Positions 5,557 to 6,241 of a stretch of DNA of 6,241 bases are shown here, one piece after another; the stretch's first letter is position 1, and each line of letters starts with the position of its first letter. The notes beneath the pieces were generated by a model. It was not told the origin of the DNA, searched no databases, and worked only from the letters and a program-made list of their open reading frames with translations. This DNA comes from an uncultured Haemophilus sp. (GTDB lineage Bacteria; Pseudomonadota; Gammaproteobacteria; Enterobacterales; Pasteurellaceae). Both the position numbers and the translations under genes were made by a program. Location of the stretch: positions 1-6,241 of the forward strand of contig CABSZQ010000083.1 of NCBI GenBank assembly GCA_902482195.1. Reading direction: 5' to 3'.

Positions 5557-6241
5557 TTAGAAATTATCCAAAATGGCAAGTGCATCAGCGAGTTTTTTCA
5601 CCGTAAAAACTTCCATATTCTCAACTGCACTTTTCGGTTTATTGGCGAAAGGGACAATCGCGCGTTTAAAACCATGTTTTGCGGCTTCACTAATGCGTTC
5701 TTGACCGCTAGTTACTGGCCGAATTTCACCTGCTAGCCCTACTTCACCAAAGACAACTAAATCTTGTGGTAACGGTCGATTACGGAAGCTGGAAATTAAT
5801 GCAAGCAATAACGCAAGATCCGCGCCAGTTTCCCCAACTTTTACCCCACCAACGACATTCACAAAAACATCTTGATCCGACATTTGTAATCCACCATGAC
5901 GATGCAATACCGCAAGCAATAAGGCCAAACGATTTTGCTCTAACCCCACTGCCACACGACGCGGGTTAGCAAGCATGGAATGATCAACTAACGCTTGAAT
6001 TTCCACTAAAAGCGGACGTGTCCCTTCCCAAAGTACCATTACTGAGCTACCTGGTGTTTGTTCATCGCCTCGACTTAAGAAAATTGCCGATGGATTTTTC
6101 ACCTCGCGCAAGCCTTGCTCTGTCATACCAAATACGCCCAGCTCATTCACCGCACCAAAACGGTTTTTGTGGCTACGTAACGTACGGAAACGGGAGTCAG
6201 CCTCCCCTTCTAGCAATAACGAACAGTCAATGGCATGCTCC
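5557..6241 (-). CDS. radA: DNA repair protein RadA (Sms), C-terminal half, start beyond window
   Basis: RadA is a cytoplasmic, hexameric DnaB-like helicase related to RecA that drives branch migration in recombinational repair and, in transformable bacteria, helps integrate taken-up DNA. The 227 visible residues run open to the right edge, beginning EHAIDCSLLLEGEADSRFR. This matches the RadA segment just before the diagnostic KNRFG motif, found at visible residues 25-29. The rest is the Lon-protease-like C-terminal domain (VNVVGGVKVGETGADLALLL, GEVGLAGEIRPV), which in RadA lacks the Lon catalytic serine (Asp/Ala in its place) and serves as a scaffold. About 200 residues follow KNRFG, as in E. 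coli RadA (about 460 residues), so the C terminus is complete. The zinc finger and Walker A motifs lie outside the window. The in-frame TTG at 6214-6216 is internal, not a start. lrp follows after 82 bp on the same strand. Confidence 0.95.
   Translation of the reverse strand, partial: EHAIDCSLLLEGEADSRFRTLRSHKNRFGAVNELGVFGMTEQGLREVKNPSAIFLSRGDEQTPGSSVMVLWEGTRPLLVEIQALVDHSMLANPRRVAVGLEQNRLALLLAVLHRHGGLQMSDQDVFVNVVGGVKVGETGADLALLLALISSFRNRPLPQDLVVFGEVGLAGEIRPVTSGQERISEAAKHGFKRAIVPFANKPKSAVENMEVFTVKKLADALAILDNF

Noticed and set aside
5766..5969. Plus-strand open frame opposite radA
   Set aside because: Fully antisense to the conserved RadA C-terminal domain with no supporting start signal.
6214..6216. 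TTG as a start codon for RadA
   Set aside because: The frame stays open upstream to the window edge and those codons (EHAIDCSL) match the RadA family, so the true start is outside.
1..6241. CRISPR array, tRNA, rRNA, riboswitch or defence system
   Set aside because: No spaced direct repeats, cloverleaf, rRNA or aptamer-like sequence was recognised; nearly all of the window is accounted for by conserved housekeeping genes.

Overview
The window looks like core chromosome from a Pasteurellaceae bacterium of the Haemophilus/Aggregatibacter type. The DNA is AT-rich. Five exact copies of the Hin-type DNA uptake signal AAGTGCGGT are present, and no copy of the Apl-type ACAAGCGGT was seen. The proteins align clearly, from memory, with gammaproteobacterial RadA, Lrp, FtsK, LolA and RarA. 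I would guess H. parainfluenzae or a close relative, but species cannot be fixed by eye.

Layout from right to left, in the direction of transcription (all five genes on the minus strand): the C-terminal half of radA (starts beyond the right edge), an 82-bp gap with a candidate promoter, lrp, ftsK only 2 bp later, lolA 36 bp later, a 53-bp gap with a hairpin, then rarA. The order lrp-ftsK-lolA-rarA matches the E. coli order, where serS follows rarA. Left of rarA the context changes: positions 1-92 look like the right end of an IS3-family (IS150-group) insertion sequence, with its transposase reading on the plus strand toward rarA. Between this IS end and rarA lies a dyad of two facing uptake signals that forms an intrinsic terminator.

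The genes are linked by chromosome maintenance and envelope assembly more than by one pathway. RadA and RarA act at recombination intermediates and stalled forks. FtsK couples division to chromosome dimer resolution and terminus segregation. LolA carries lipoproteins across the periplasm. Lrp is a leucine-responsive global regulator. The close spacing of lrp-ftsK-lolA(-rarA) suggests one main transcript with partial attenuation before rarA.

I found no undescribed system. The points most worth checking are the IS junction that sits flush against the rarA-side terminator, the ftsK start without a Shine-Dalgarno sequence, and the uptake signals embedded in coding sequence. No stretch over 300 bp lacks a gene.
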